Part shown: piece by piece, positions 8,109-16,979 of the stretch | Numbering within the stretch: the first letter of the stretch is position 1 | How the letters are laid out: every line of letters starts with the position of its first letter | NCBI RefSeq assembly: GCF_014042015.1 | Contig: NZ_CP059493.1 | Coordinates: 372,001 to 436,000, forward strand | Direction: 5' to 3' | Source of the DNA: Actinotalea sp. JY-7876 | GTDB taxonomy: Bacteria > Actinomycetota > Actinomycetes > Actinomycetales > Cellulomonadaceae | DNA: 64,000 bases | Position numbers and translations under genes: made by a program | Notes under the pieces: generated by a model | What the model saw: the letters and a program-made list of their open reading frames with translations, nothing else | What the model was told of the DNA's origin: nothing | The model's database searches: none

Positions 8109-8137
8109 TAGACAAGGGCTGTGTATCCCTCTACAGT
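8109..8137 (+). promoter_or_regulatory. Predicted promoter for 8179
   Basis: TAGACA (8109-8114), 17-bp spacer, TACAGT (8132-8137). The -10 is identical to that proposed for the repressor. The flanking TGTAGGGG and CCCTCTACA form an imperfect dyad that could be an operator. Confidence 0.5.
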
Positions 8138-8178
8138 AGGGACATCGGCAAGGGACACCAGCCCAGAGGAGACGGACG

Positions 8179-8535
8179 ATGAGCACCAACCACGGCATCC
8201 CGGCCGAGCACCACGCGCGTCTCCTCACCGCCAGCGACGAGCTCGTCAGCAAGACCCGCGAGCACAACCGCACCGAGGCCGCCCGCCTCTACGCCCAGGG
8301 CTACACCTACCGCGCCAAGACCCTGTACGCCTACGTCGACACCTGCGACGCGATCCTCGCGGCCCGCACCCCCGTCGCCGCGACGGCCACCACGACGACC
8401 ACGACCGCCGTCCGCCGCCCCGCCCGCCCGGTCTCCAACGCCCGCCGCGGCTCCCGCGCCCCCGCCTCCTGCTCCTCGTGCGGCGAGGCCGTCATCCACG
8501 GCGAGTGCGAGGGCTGCGGCTCCACCCGCCACTGA
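8179..8535 (+). CDS. Small phage protein with C-terminal zinc-ribbon-like motif
   Basis: 118 aa, preceded by AGAGGAGA at good spacing. The N-terminal half is helical; a Thr/Ala/Arg-rich linker follows. The last 25 residues carry CSSCGEAVIHGECEGCG, four cysteines in two CxxC pairs, likely a zinc ribbon. Function unknown. It starts the + strand pair 8179/8570. Confidence 0.7.
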   Translation: MSTNHGIPAEHHARLLTASDELVSKTREHNRTEAARLYAQGYTYRAKTLYAYVDTCDAILAARTPVAATATTTTTTAVRRPARPVSNARRGSRAPASCSSCGEAVIHGECEGCGSTRH

Positions 8536-8569
8536 CCACCGACCCCCCCTGCCCGAGAGGACCACGACC

Positions 8570-8929
8570 ATGAGCCCCTTCGACGCGATCGCCTGGCTCG
8601 GCCCGGCAGCCGACGACACCACCCCCGAGCAGCGTGAGGCCCTGACCCGCGCGGCCGAGGCCGTCAACGCACGCTTCCCCGGCGAGGACGACGGCGAGGT
8701 GCGCGAGGCCGCCCTCAACGCGGCCGCGCAGGTGATCCTCGGCGACGACGAGCCCGAGGCGATCGCCGACCGGTGGCGGGCGGCCCGTCGCGCCGAGCAG
8801 GAGGCGCGCGCTGCCCTGACGGGAGCGATCATCGCCGCCGCCCCCACGTCGTCCGAGTCGGCGCTGAGCGAGCGGCTCGGCGTCGCGCGGGACACGGTGC
8901 GCAAGGCGCTGGGGAAGGCCCGCGGCTGA
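8570..8929 (+). CDS. Phage protein with C-terminal helix-turn-helix
   Basis: 119 aa, preceded by GAGAGG. The middle is an acidic helical region. The C-terminus SESALSERLGVARDTVRKAL reads as an HTH with recognition helix VARDTVRKAL. It could be a small DNA-binding regulator or recombination directionality factor; no close family recognised. Confidence 0.65.
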   Translation: MSPFDAIAWLGPAADDTTPEQREALTRAAEAVNARFPGEDDGEVREAALNAAAQVILGDDEPEAIADRWRAARRAEQEARAALTGAIIAAAPTSSESALSERLGVARDTVRKALGKARG

Positions 8930-8999
8930 CGAGCCGCCACAGGTTCACGGGTCGAGCGTCGCGCCTCGGTGGGGTCGCGGGCTGTCCACAACGAGGAAT

Positions 9000-9038
9000 G
9001 CCCCCCTCCCGCCCGGTGAGGGGCGAGAGGGGGGGCGG
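9000..9038. terminator. GC-rich hairpin
   Basis: GCCCCCCTC pairs with GAGGGGGGGC over an 18-nt loop, after the 8570 gene. There is no T-run, so termination is only likely, not certain. Confidence 0.4.
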
Positions 9039-9092
9039 CGTAATTGCGGGAGGGCCTGTCGCGGGCCGGCGCGACGCCATACGCTTCCCCGC

Positions 9093-9701
9093 GTGCACAA
9101 TCCTCCGGCCCTGTGCCCAGAGCATGGGGTGGTCCCTGTACAGGGGATCGTGATCGCCGGGGGTGCGACGGTGAGCTTCCAGGGCGGCACCGCGCGGTGC
9201 CCGCACTGTGGGCGTCGCATTCCCATGCTGGACGGCACCATGACTGTCGCCGAAGAGCTGGCCCACTTCTTCCTTGCTCCGATGACGCCTGCTCAGGCCA
9301 CCCAGTTGCGGCGCGCAGCGCAAAGGGCGAAGAAGGTCGCGCAGGCCGGCGACACGCGGGGTGCCATCAAGGAGCTCCGGCGAGCGAACCCGAAGGTCGC
9401 CGAGATCGTTGAGCGCGAGGCCCAGGACCGCAGTTGGCAACGATCCGACGTGATCGCCCTGATTGGCATGCTGATTGCGGCCCTCACGTTCCTACAGCCC
9501 TACTTCTCGCAGGGCCAGGAGCTCACGGAAGAGGACGTGGTGCGCATCGTTGAGGAGGCGCGCCGCCAAGCGGGCCTGGATCCGGTCGCCGCGCCACCCG
9601 AAGAGCCGCAGCCAGGAAGCCCAGGGCCAACAGAGCTAGGACCGCTTGACGTGGACCCTCCAGGCCGGCAGCCAGGATCGAGTGCACCAGCGCAGCGGTG
9701 A
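9093..9701 (+). CDS. Zinc-ribbon / single-TM protein, possible moron gene
   Basis: 202 aa from GTG 9093. N-terminal LCPEHGVV and RCPHCGRR form a likely Cys/His zinc site. The middle is a basic helical region (RRAAQRAKKVAQAGD, similar to DUFs in actinobacterial accessory genes). A TM segment (VIALIGMLIAALTFLQPYF) follows, then a Pro-rich tail. Codon use is less GC-biased at the third position than in neighbours, suggesting separate acquisition. The last 180 bp overlap an antisense frame (9523-9735). Confidence 0.65.
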   Translation: MHNPPALCPEHGVVPVQGIVIAGGATVSFQGGTARCPHCGRRIPMLDGTMTVAEELAHFFLAPMTPAQATQLRRAAQRAKKVAQAGDTRGAIKELRRANPKVAEIVEREAQDRSWQRSDVIALIGMLIAALTFLQPYFSQGQELTEEDVVRIVEEARRQAGLDPVAAPPEEPQPGSPGPTELGPLDVDPPGRQPGSSAPAQR

Positions 9702-9735
9702 GGAGCCAGGCGAGCCAGCGCCCCGATCGGTCCAT
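9523..9735 (-). CDS. Small two-TM protein after the tail fibre (possible holin)
   Basis: 70 aa from ATG 9735, only 5 nt after the tail-fibre stop (a GTG at 9750 would overlap that stop). Hydrophobic segments LAWLLTAALVHSILAAG and AVLALLALGFLAAALRVA are joined by a short loop; the ends are basic. Size and topology suit a small holin, but its 3' half is antisense to the 9093 gene. Confidence 0.5.
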   Translation of the reverse strand: MDRSGRWLAWLLTAALVHSILAAGLEGPRQAVLALLALGFLAAALRVARRPDPGPLGGAPPQRCAPRPLP

Positions 9736-9740
9736 GCCGA

Positions 9741-11891
9741 TCACGTCCACACGGGGATGAAGCGCACGGTGCCGCCGACCTTGACCGCCAGCCAGCCGGT
9801 CTGCGCGGTGCCCGTGGGGCCCGATCCGCCAGCGTTGGCGAGGGTCGCGGCGCCCAGCCCGCCGGGGGGCACCATCGGGCGCTGGAAGTCGACGAAGTTG
9901 AGCGCGGCGTTGCCGATGCGGACGTCGCCGGTGCCCCCCCGGTTGATCTCGACCGCCCCGCTGCCCTTGGCCTCGATCCGCATCCGCTCGTCAGCCCGAG
10001 GCGACAGGACCATGAGCGACGCCCCATCGCCCTCCGCGCGTCCGACGACGGCGATGCCCGTGGCCTGCGCCTCGGGCGAGGTGTTGACCTGGAAGGCCGG
10101 GTTGGCCGCACCCGCCTGCCCGACGACCAGGGCGTTGGCGCCGGTCGTCTGCACGGAGAGGTTCTGCCGCACCCGGGTCGGGGACGAGAACTGGTTGTAG
10201 CCCTTGGCCTGGTTGTCCACGACGTGCAGCACGACGTGGGACCGCGGGTGCGGGGTGCCGGTGTAGAAGTCGCTGGCGCCCTGGAGGTAGCCGGTGACGC
10301 GGATCATGTTGACGTTGTCGTTGGAGAACACCACCGGGGTGTCGCCCGGCCCCCAGTTGTGGCTCTTCACGTCGTACTTCCCGCGCGTCACGGCGTGCGT
10401 CGCGTCCCCGAGCTGCAGGCCGATCTCACCAGGCGCACCCGTGCCCCCGGTCGTGCCGAAGATCGTGCCCTCCCACGTCGAGTCATTGCCGAGGGCCAGG
10501 ACGCCGACCTTGCAGCCGTCCGCCATCCCGTTGACGACGTGCACGGGCAGCTCGAAACGCCAGCCGAAGGCGAACTTGCCCCAGACGTGGACGTTGCTGA
10601 ACAGCTCGCCCGCGGCGTTCTCCCTGGTCTGGATGCCGATGAGGTCGCCAGCCGGGGTGCCGGCCACGCTCACGATGCCGTCCTGGAAGATCGAGTCGTG
10701 CGGGCCGGCCCAGTCGAGCGCGACACCGCTGAGCGGGTCCTCGATGCGGAAGTTGGACCAGGAGGCCTCCATGTGCAGGCCCCACATGCCCCACTCCGAG
10801 CGCACACCCCCCGAGCGGCCGTTGAGGATGACGAGCTGGTCGACGGTGTAGGCGTAGGCGTAGACCCGCATCGGCAGCGACTCACCGGTCTGCTGCGCGC
10901 CGTTGCCGTCGAGGGTCCCGTTGCGGATCGACCAGTCGTGCTCGCCCGCGTTGGAGCTGGTGCCGGTGAGCGCGGCGTAGTTCGGCACCGTGATCAGGTC
11001 GGCGTTGGTCCCGGGCGCGAGGCGCATGGTGAGCCCGCCGAGGTCCAGGTGTGCGCCCGACTTCATGAGCAGGGTGCGGACCAGGAAGGAACCGTGCCCC
11101 GGGCGGCGGAGGTAGATCTGCCCGCCCACGTCGAGCGCGGCCTGGATCAGCGCGGTGTTCCGCGCAGCGTCGGTGCCGAGGGTGACGACCCGCGCGAAGG
11201 TGGCGGTCAGCACCGGGTCCAGCGCCTGCCGTGCGGGTGAGGCGCCGTCGGCCAGGAACTCCGCCACGAGGTCACCAGCGCTCTCAGGCGTGACCAGGTC
11301 CGGCAGCTGGTCGCCCGGGACCTTGCCGGCCTTGTCGAGCGACGCGACACCGCCCGCGATGCCCTTCGCGTACACGGGAGCGGGGAGCGTGGGCGCGCCC
11401 GGCGGGACCTCGATCGTCCCGAGGTTCACGCCCGGGATCGGCAGGCTCCGGTGCGCCAGGAGCGGCTGGATCGCGTACTCGCGGCCGGCCGCAGAGCGCA
11501 GCCGCTCGGAGACCAGCACCCGGTTGTCCTCGTCCCACACGATGTCCGGGTCGTCGAGCGCCGGGAACTTCGTGAAGATCGCGGCCGGCAGGATCGCGGC
11601 GTTCCACCATGCGTCCCACGCCGCCCCGTCGAAGGCGGGTCCGTCGGCTGCGGCGTCGGCCGCCCGCCACGCCGCACGCACCGCGTCGCGCACCGCGGCG
11701 TCCTGCTGGTTCGCGTCGCCGATCTGGACCGTGACCTGCGCGCCGCCCGGGTAGATGATCCGGCCGTCCGTGCGCTGGATCCGGGAGGCGATGACCAGGT
11801 CGACGGCGCCGAGCTCGGGCGTGCCGTCGGGCGCGCGGTGGAAGACGCCGTAGACGGGGACGTCGTCCCAGCGGCGGGAGGGGTTCGGCAT
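9741..11891 (-). CDS. Tail fibre / receptor-binding protein with beta-helix domain
   Basis: 716 aa. The N-terminal ~190 residues form a virion-attachment part. GGVASLDKAGKVPGDQLPDL is the short repeat common in phage fibres. Residues ~240-560 contain pectate-lyase-like beta-helix turns (GLTMRLAPGTNADLI, DWSIRNGTLDGNG). The C-terminal ~130 residues are glycine-rich and fibre-like. It would bind, and possibly cleave, host surface glycan. It is the last large virion gene on the minus strand, following the lysis region. Confidence 0.8.
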   Translation of the reverse strand: MPNPSRRWDDVPVYGVFHRAPDGTPELGAVDLVIASRIQRTDGRIIYPGGAQVTVQIGDANQQDAAVRDAVRAAWRAADAAADGPAFDGAAWDAWWNAAILPAAIFTKFPALDDPDIVWDEDNRVLVSERLRSAAGREYAIQPLLAHRSLPIPGVNLGTIEVPPGAPTLPAPVYAKGIAGGVASLDKAGKVPGDQLPDLVTPESAGDLVAEFLADGASPARQALDPVLTATFARVVTLGTDAARNTALIQAALDVGGQIYLRRPGHGSFLVRTLLMKSGAHLDLGGLTMRLAPGTNADLITVPNYAALTGTSSNAGEHDWSIRNGTLDGNGAQQTGESLPMRVYAYAYTVDQLVILNGRSGGVRSEWGMWGLHMEASWSNFRIEDPLSGVALDWAGPHDSIFQDGIVSVAGTPAGDLIGIQTRENAAGELFSNVHVWGKFAFGWRFELPVHVVNGMADGCKVGVLALGNDSTWEGTIFGTTGGTGAPGEIGLQLGDATHAVTRGKYDVKSHNWGPGDTPVVFSNDNVNMIRVTGYLQGASDFYTGTPHPRSHVVLHVVDNQAKGYNQFSSPTRVRQNLSVQTTGANALVVGQAGAANPAFQVNTSPEAQATGIAVVGRAEGDGASLMVLSPRADERMRIEAKGSGAVEINRGGTGDVRIGNAALNFVDFQRPMVPPGGLGAATLANAGGSGPTGTAQTGWLAVKVGGTVRFIPVWT

Positions 11892-11925
11892 GAGGGCTCC
11901 GATCGCGTGCGCAGAGAGGAGGGGG

Positions 11926-12405
11926 TCAGAGCGTCGAGGTCGAGCGGGCGAGGACCTTGTCGAGCGCCTCGCGGCTGGGGTCCGTCAGATCCAGGAAGTC
12001 GTGCAGCTGCGCGAGCACGATGCGGTCGCGGTCGGTCAGGTCGGTGATGACCGCGACGTCGGTGCCGTCGTCGTCGACGTAGGACACCTCGGCGAGCGCG
12101 TAGCCCGGCGTCCGAGCAGATCCCAGCACGATGCGGACCAGCCAGTCCGGGAGGTGCGCCTCGAGGCGGCGCCAGGCCCAGTACCAGAGCGCGATCGCCG
12201 CAGCGGTGATGAGCGCGAGCGCGGCCTCCGACCCGAGCAGGTCCGCGAGCGCGGTCGAGACGGTGTCGGGCAGGTGCGGGCTGATCCAGGCGAGCGCGAG
12301 GGTGACCAGGGCGCCCCACCACGCGGGGACGAAGGTGCGCAGGTAGGACACGGCGCGGTCGGACAGCTCCGTGCGCGGGGTCGGGGTCTCGAGCTGGAGG
12401 GTCAT
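11926..12405 (-). CDS. Holin-like membrane protein
   Basis: 159 aa with two TM segments, AWWGALVTLALAWISPHLP and ALALITAAAIALWYWAWRRL, then a charged C-terminal domain. Position just after the lysin and two other membrane genes makes it a holin or co-holin candidate. It resembles actinophage two-TM holins only in layout. Confidence 0.6.
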   Translation of the reverse strand: MTLQLETPTPRTELSDRAVSYLRTFVPAWWGALVTLALAWISPHLPDTVSTALADLLGSEAALALITAAAIALWYWAWRRLEAHLPDWLVRIVLGSARTPGYALAEVSYVDDDGTDVAVITDLTDRDRIVLAQLHDFLDLTDPSREALDKVLARSTSTL

Positions 12406-12423
12406 GTGGGTGCTCCGTTCGGG

Positions 12424-12777
12424 TCAGATGCCGTCGGGTCGCGGCGGCGGGGGCGGTGGCAGTTGCTGCCAGATGTGGTGTTCGAGCGCGTCGATGTGGT
12501 CGCCCTGGGCGCGGATCACCAGCGCCTTCGCGAGGTTCCCGTCCTCGGCGGCCGCGAGGCGGCTCTCGACGCGCTCGAGGCGCGCGCTGAGGCGGTCGAT
12601 GAACGCGTCCCGCTCTCCGAGCGTGTCGCGTCGGTCCTCGACCTGGTCCCGTCGTGCCTGGCGTTCGTCGGCGGAGACGCCAGCGCGGCGGTCGTGCACG
12701 GCCTTGACGAGCGCCGCGATGCCGCTGAGGGAGCCGATGAGCGCCGCTGCCGCGAGGAGCAGGTCGAGGAGAGTCAC
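12424..12777 (-). CDS. Small membrane protein with coiled coil (DUF2746-like)
   Basis: 117 aa from GTG 12777, GTGA overlap with the previous gene. One N-terminal TM (TLLDLLLAAAALIGSLSG), then a heptad-like charged region (RLSARLERVESRLAAAEDG) and a Pro-rich C-terminus with six consecutive prolines. Matches the form of DUF2746 proteins next to actinophage lysins. It may act in lysis as a spanin-like or holin accessory; inference. Confidence 0.6.
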   Translation of the reverse strand: MTLLDLLLAAAALIGSLSGIAALVKAVHDRRAGVSADERQARRDQVEDRRDTLGERDAFIDRLSARLERVESRLAAAEDGNLAKALVIRAQGDHIDALEHHIWQQLPPPPPPRPDGI

Positions 12778-13208
12778 CGGTCCAGTCCTGCCGCCCGTCT
12801 CCACGACCGCACGCGCGCCTTGCGGGCGTGGCTGGCGGTCAGGGAGAAGACGGTCAGGTCGATGCCGCGGGACCATGCGCCGAAGCCCGCCACGGCGAGC
12901 GCAGCTGACATGGCCGGGTCGCCCGCCACGAGTTCGAGGAGCGAGTAGCCGTTGAACGCGGCGCCGACGAAGCAGACAGCGACCCACTCCACCTGCCAGC
13001 GGTGTGCTGCGGCGCCGACGAACGCCACGGTCCCAGCGACGATCCCAGCGGCACCGAAGGCCACGGCCCAGCCGGGGTGGACGTCCCCGCCGGTAGGGGG
13101 TGGTGTGTGCAGGACGGCGCTGCCTGCGAGCGTCGCGAAGGCGTACATCGCGCATCGGATGAGCTGGGCCGCGAGGCGCAGGCGCGGCGGCCAGTTGCGG
13201 TCGGGCAC
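12774..13208 (-). CDS. Four-TM phage membrane protein, lysis region
   Basis: 144 aa from GTG 13208, 2 nt after the lysin stop. Four hydrophobic segments are visible (LAAQLIRCAMYAFATLAG, GAAGIVAGTVAFVGAAA, WVAVCFVGAAFNGYSLLEL, AALAVAGFGAWSRGIDLTV). Four-TM proteins beside lysA are common in actinophages and are candidate holins. Confidence 0.6.
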   Translation of the reverse strand: MPDRNWPPRLRLAAQLIRCAMYAFATLAGSAVLHTPPPTGGDVHPGWAVAFGAAGIVAGTVAFVGAAAHRWQVEWVAVCFVGAAFNGYSLLELVAGDPAMSAALAVAGFGAWSRGIDLTVFSLTASHARKARVRSWRRAAGLDR

Positions 13209-13210
13209 GC

Positions 13211-14116
13211 TCAGCCGCCGACGACCGGTCGCGCCCACAGCGGGTGCGTACCGGGCAGGTCCACCAGGCCCGGCCTGCCCATCGCCGCGTACTCGGCTGC
13301 GGAGACGTGCCGGATGCCGCCACTGGCCAGGACGTAGCAGGCGCCCGTGCGGTCGCCCTGACGGCGGTACAGCTCGCCGGGGGTGTAGATGACGGTGCGC
13401 GCCCAGAACGGGTCGTCGGGGGGCAGCGGGATCACGCGCGGGGACCCCATCGCCGCGTGGGCGGCGCCGTCGAGCCAGATGCGCGCGGACGTCCCGACGC
13501 CGGCGAAGAACGCGCGCCCGCCGTCGAGCTTGTACGCGTACCCGCGGGCCTTGAGGTGGTCCACGCCAGCGCGGACCTGCTCGAGCAGCTTGCGGTCGGT
13601 GTCGCTGAACATGTCGTCGTCCTCCGTGATCGGTACGGGTAGGACACCGGTCGGTGTCGTGGGGATGGGCGCTGGGCTCGGCCGCGAGTCCGCAACGGGC
13701 GCGCCGTCGAGGTAGACGCCTCGCGCGGCGAGGAACGGGGCCGGGTCCACCGGGCGACCGTCGACGAGGACCTCGAAGTGCAGGTGTGCGGCGCTCGTGC
13801 CGGACGCGCCCGACCGGCCCACCTGCTGGCCAGCGGTCACGCGCTTCCCGACGGCCACGGCGATCTCGTCGCGGTACATGTGGATGTAGCGGGTCCGGAC
13901 CTGCCGGCCACCCTCGTCGGGGTGCCGGATGTCGAGGACCCACGCGCCCTTGCTCGTCTGCCAGATCGAGCGCACGACGCCGTCGCGCGCCGCGTGGACC
14001 GGGCCGCGCTTGGAGCCGAGATCCAGACCGTCGTGGTGGTTGGACACCGAGCCAGCGAGCTTGCGCGGCCCGTAGGGGGACGTGATGCGACCTGCTGCCG
14101 GGCGGACCCACGTCAT
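13211..14116 (-). CDS. Endolysin, M23 (LytM-type) metallopeptidase
   Basis: 301 aa. Zinc ligands of M23 are seen: His28 and Asp32 (HHDGLD) and His113 (HLHFE); His79 and His111 complete the active site. It cuts peptide crosslinks of peptidoglycan. The C-terminus carries two similar segments, AAMGSPRVIPLPPDDPFWAR and AAMGRPGLVDLPGTHPLWAR, probably wall-binding repeats. There is no signal peptide, so export depends on the neighbouring holin candidates. Confidence 0.85.
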   Translation of the reverse strand: MTWVRPAAGRITSPYGPRKLAGSVSNHHDGLDLGSKRGPVHAARDGVVRSIWQTSKGAWVLDIRHPDEGGRQVRTRYIHMYRDEIAVAVGKRVTAGQQVGRSGASGTSAAHLHFEVLVDGRPVDPAPFLAARGVYLDGAPVADSRPSPAPIPTTPTGVLPVPITEDDDMFSDTDRKLLEQVRAGVDHLKARGYAYKLDGGRAFFAGVGTSARIWLDGAAHAAMGSPRVIPLPPDDPFWARTVIYTPGELYRRQGDRTGACYVLASGGIRHVSAAEYAAMGRPGLVDLPGTHPLWARPVVGG

Positions 14117-14120
14117 CGGG

Positions 14121-14780
14121 TCACCACCTCTTGACGGTCAGGATGCAGGGCGCCGTGTTCGAGTCCGGCACGAGCGTCTGCTGGGCCGCCGGATAGACGC
14201 GGCCGACGATCTGGTCGCCGGCTTCGTAGAACCGGGGGTTCGCGAACGCCTGGTTGCTGAACGAGGCACCGCTCGACGACGGCGACTGCCCGAGCACCTT
14301 GGAGTCCGCCAGCCGGTACAGCTGGACGGTGAAGTTCGACGCCGACATGGAGAGCGTCAGCCAGAACTCGTACTCCCCGTCCTCGAGGATCGTGATCACG
14401 CCGTTTTCGTGTTCCCACGGCTGGGGCCCAAGCGCCGAGACGATGGCCGGAGCTACGCCCGTGACGTTGACCGGTGCCTGCGACCACTGGTTGGCGGGCC
14501 GCACCGCCGGCGCGGCCTGGCGAACCGTCAGCGACGGCTTCTCCCCGACGGTGTGGAACGTCTCCGCGTCACGCGTGTACTCGAGCTCGCGGCCTGACGG
14601 CGCGTCCAGCCGGAAGAACACGAGCGGGCGCGAGACGCCAAGATCGGCGACCTTCTGTGCGCGCTCGGTGGTGTTCGCGACGATGATCACGTCGTTGATC
14701 GAGAGCGACAGGTCCGCGATCGCTTGCCGACGCGGCGTCTCACCGGACGCCGGCACGAGGTGGTTCCGGGCGTCAGCCAT
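14121..14780 (-). CDS. Phage tail-region structural protein, unknown
   Basis: 219 aa from ATG 14780. Mostly beta-rich, with SINDVIIVANTTERAQKV and a C-terminal domain ending PCILTVKRW. No enzyme motif. Its position between minor tail proteins and lysin suggests a baseplate or tail-tip component. Confidence 0.65.
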   Translation of the reverse strand: MADARNHLVPASGETPRRQAIADLSLSINDVIIVANTTERAQKVADLGVSRPLVFFRLDAPSGRELEYTRDAETFHTVGEKPSLTVRQAAPAVRPANQWSQAPVNVTGVAPAIVSALGPQPWEHENGVITILEDGEYEFWLTLSMSASNFTVQLYRLADSKVLGQSPSSSGASFSNQAFANPRFYEAGDQIVGRVYPAAQQTLVPDSNTAPCILTVKRW

Positions 14781-14916
14781 GCTTGCGCTCCTCGTCAGGG
14801 GGTGAGACGTCGGCCGGTGTAGCCGGCTCGGCGGGGATGTCGTGCTGGTTGTGCCACTGCTCGTGGCGGTCCTGGTCGGCAACGACGGAGCCGCAGGCAT
14901 CACAGACGGTCCACAC
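14773..14916 (-). CDS. 47-aa zinc-finger-like phage protein
   Basis: GTG 14916 preceded by GAGGAGG at 7 nt. The peptide begins VWTVCDACGSVVADQDRHEQ and continues WHNQHD, giving C-x2-C and H-x4-H. It ends EERKHG and overlaps the next start by 8 bp. Short Cys2-His2 peptides of this form occur among actinophage tail genes. Confidence 0.65.
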   Translation of the reverse strand: MWTVCDACGSVVADQDRHEQWHNQHDIPAEPATPADVSPPDEERKHG

Positions 14917-14928
14917 GCGGTGGCCTCC

Positions 14929-15912
14929 TCAAGCGGGACGGGTGTGGGTGACCTCGAGGGCCATGCCGGCGCCGTTGCCCGCGCCTGCGACGGCCCAGTA
15001 CTGGGAGCCGACGAGTGCGAGGGCCTTCACGGCACCCGTGCGCATGTCCTCGCGGACGTCACCGGGCAGGTCCGTGGCGCCGTCCCCAGTCGCGGTGGAC
15101 CCGGACGAGGCGGGCGCACCACTCGGCGGCGCGCCATGAGGGGAGCCCTGCACCGTCGCAGGCCCCGACGCACCCGACAGGCCGACGCCGAGGAGCATCA
15201 CGCGGACCCGGTCGAGCGACGTCGCGCCGAGATTGACGACCTGATCCCCGTAGACCGCCAGGCCCTTCATGGGACCGGACCCGTAGCCAGAGCCCTGGTA
15301 GAGCGTCGAGCGCCCCCCGTAGCGGCCGACGTTCCACCGATCCCATCCTGAGCCGGACCGGTAGGACCCGGACCACTGCGCCATGATCGTCACCGTCGCC
15401 TGGACCGTCCTGCCGCTGCTAGACGGTGGCGGCACGGCCCCAGCCGGAGCTGCGACCAGGTCCGATGGCGCGCCTACCCGGTACGGGCGGCCCCACCCGT
15501 CGAGATCGACCCACACGGAGGTGCCGACCGTGTAGGTCGAAGGCAGGTAGGGCAGCACATAGGAGCCGCCCAACACCGTCACCGTGGCCCGTCGGGCCTC
15601 CGTGTCGATCGCCGTCAGGGTCCCCGGGACGCTCGGCTCGAGCGGATCCACGGCGCCGAGGACTTGCTCCGAACGTCCGCCAGCGAACGGGTTGTGCGCG
15701 ACGCGGCATGACCCGCCCGGCCGGTAACGGGCGGCGACGGCGGGGACCTCCACCGCTGCACCGAGGTCATTGCGGACGGCAACCTGAACCAGGCCGGCGT
15801 CGGCGTTGACCGCGAGCACCGTGCCGGTCGTGATGAGCGAGGTGTCGGCGGCGGCCGGCGGGCCCACTGGGCGTAGACCGGCGAGCAGCATCGCGTCGAG
15901 GTCCGAGGTCAT
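14929..15912 (-). CDS. Minor tail protein
   Basis: 327 aa, ATG overlapping the upstream stop (ATGA). N-terminal OB-like beta domains (TGTVLAVNADAGLVQVAV, YVLPYLPSTYTVG) are followed by a Ser/Gly-rich linker and a C-terminal beta domain. Tail-tip proteins of siphoviruses have this layout; the exact role is unknown. Confidence 0.65.
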   Translation of the reverse strand: MTSDLDAMLLAGLRPVGPPAAADTSLITTGTVLAVNADAGLVQVAVRNDLGAAVEVPAVAARYRPGGSCRVAHNPFAGGRSEQVLGAVDPLEPSVPGTLTAIDTEARRATVTVLGGSYVLPYLPSTYTVGTSVWVDLDGWGRPYRVGAPSDLVAAPAGAVPPPSSSGRTVQATVTIMAQWSGSYRSGSGWDRWNVGRYGGRSTLYQGSGYGSGPMKGLAVYGDQVVNLGATSLDRVRVMLLGVGLSGASGPATVQGSPHGAPPSGAPASSGSTATGDGATDLPGDVREDMRTGAVKALALVGSQYWAVAGAGNGAGMALEVTHTRPA

Positions 15913-16979
15913 GCCGGCACCCCGACGTCCAGTCGCATCGCCCCGTCAGCCACGGTCAGCGGGAGGTCGTAGCCCACGACGAACCCCCAGTCCCGCACAC
16001 CATCACGGATCACCTCGACTGCGTCGTCGAGGTCCAGGCGCGGATCCGGCACACAGGTCACCGGCACCGTGCGGGTCGGCAGCAGCCGCGAGCGCAGCCG
16101 CGTGTTCGCCGCAGCCTGGGCGGCCGAGCGGTTCCTCAGGAGCGGTGAGGAGAAGAACTCCGTCACGGTGCCGTACGGACCCGAGGTGGCCATCGGGCCC
16201 GTCGTCTGTTCCGCGATCGCCTGGACCTCGACGCCGGACGCGCTCGATCGGGCCACGACGCGGTTCGGCGCACCGCGGCCGTCAGTGCGTGCGACACCGA
16301 CGACGGTGCCGCGCTCACCGTCCTTCAGGGTGGCGACGGGTGTTGCGACGTCCGGCAGGGCCGGACGAAACTGTGCCTGACCCCATGCGTCGGTGCGCAG
16401 CCGCGCCGGCCATGCGTCGGCGATCTCATAGAGGGCTCCGAGGCGGTCCTCGGCCCACTCCATCGACGTCGGGCAGTTGCGGTCCTCGAGGCGTTGGTCG
16501 AAGCCGGCCGCCATGCCCGGGGGCATCAGGCGGCGCGCCTCGGAGATGAGGGTCGCACCCGCACGTGGAGCCGACGGGGCTGGCAGGCGATCATCTGCGA
16601 CGCGACGCAGTAGGCCCTCAGCGGCGACGACGAGTTCGCCGCCGTCGTCGTAGTCCCACTCGGTGATCAGGTAGCGGCCGATGCGCGTCTGGTACTCCGC
16701 GCCGGTGACCGCGGACCACAGCATCACGGACACCGCGAGCTCCTGCCCGTACCGGGCGAGGGGGTGCTCGTGGTCCTTGCCAGGCAGCCAGTCACGGCCG
16801 TCCCAGCGCGGTACGCGCAGGGTGAGGCGCTCGGGCACCTCCTGGGTGACGGACGCCGTCGCTCGCCCGCTGGTGACCGGGACCTGCTCGGCGAGCAGGT
16901 GGCCGCCACGCCACGACTGGATGACCGGCCAGTACCCTGCCCACCCGGTCAGCAGCTCTTCGGGCGTCCCTGTCCTCAC
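15909..16979 (-). CDS. Minor tail protein (tail-tip hub candidate)
   Basis: 356 aa. GTG 16979 overlaps the upstream stop (GTGA); the longer open frame upstream is antisense noise. It contains RVPRWDGRDWLPGKDHEHPL and YLITEWDYDDGGELVVAAEG, as in distal-tail/hub proteins of actinophages. Cytoplasmic until assembled. Confidence 0.65.
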   Translation of the reverse strand: MRTGTPEELLTGWAGYWPVIQSWRGGHLLAEQVPVTSGRATASVTQEVPERLTLRVPRWDGRDWLPGKDHEHPLARYGQELAVSVMLWSAVTGAEYQTRIGRYLITEWDYDDGGELVVAAEGLLRRVADDRLPAPSAPRAGATLISEARRLMPPGMAAGFDQRLEDRNCPTSMEWAEDRLGALYEIADAWPARLRTDAWGQAQFRPALPDVATPVATLKDGERGTVVGVARTDGRGAPNRVVARSSASGVEVQAIAEQTTGPMATSGPYGTVTEFFSSPLLRNRSAAQAAANTRLRSRLLPTRTVPVTCVPDPRLDLDDAVEVIRDGVRDWGFVVGYDLPLTVADGAMRLDVGVPA

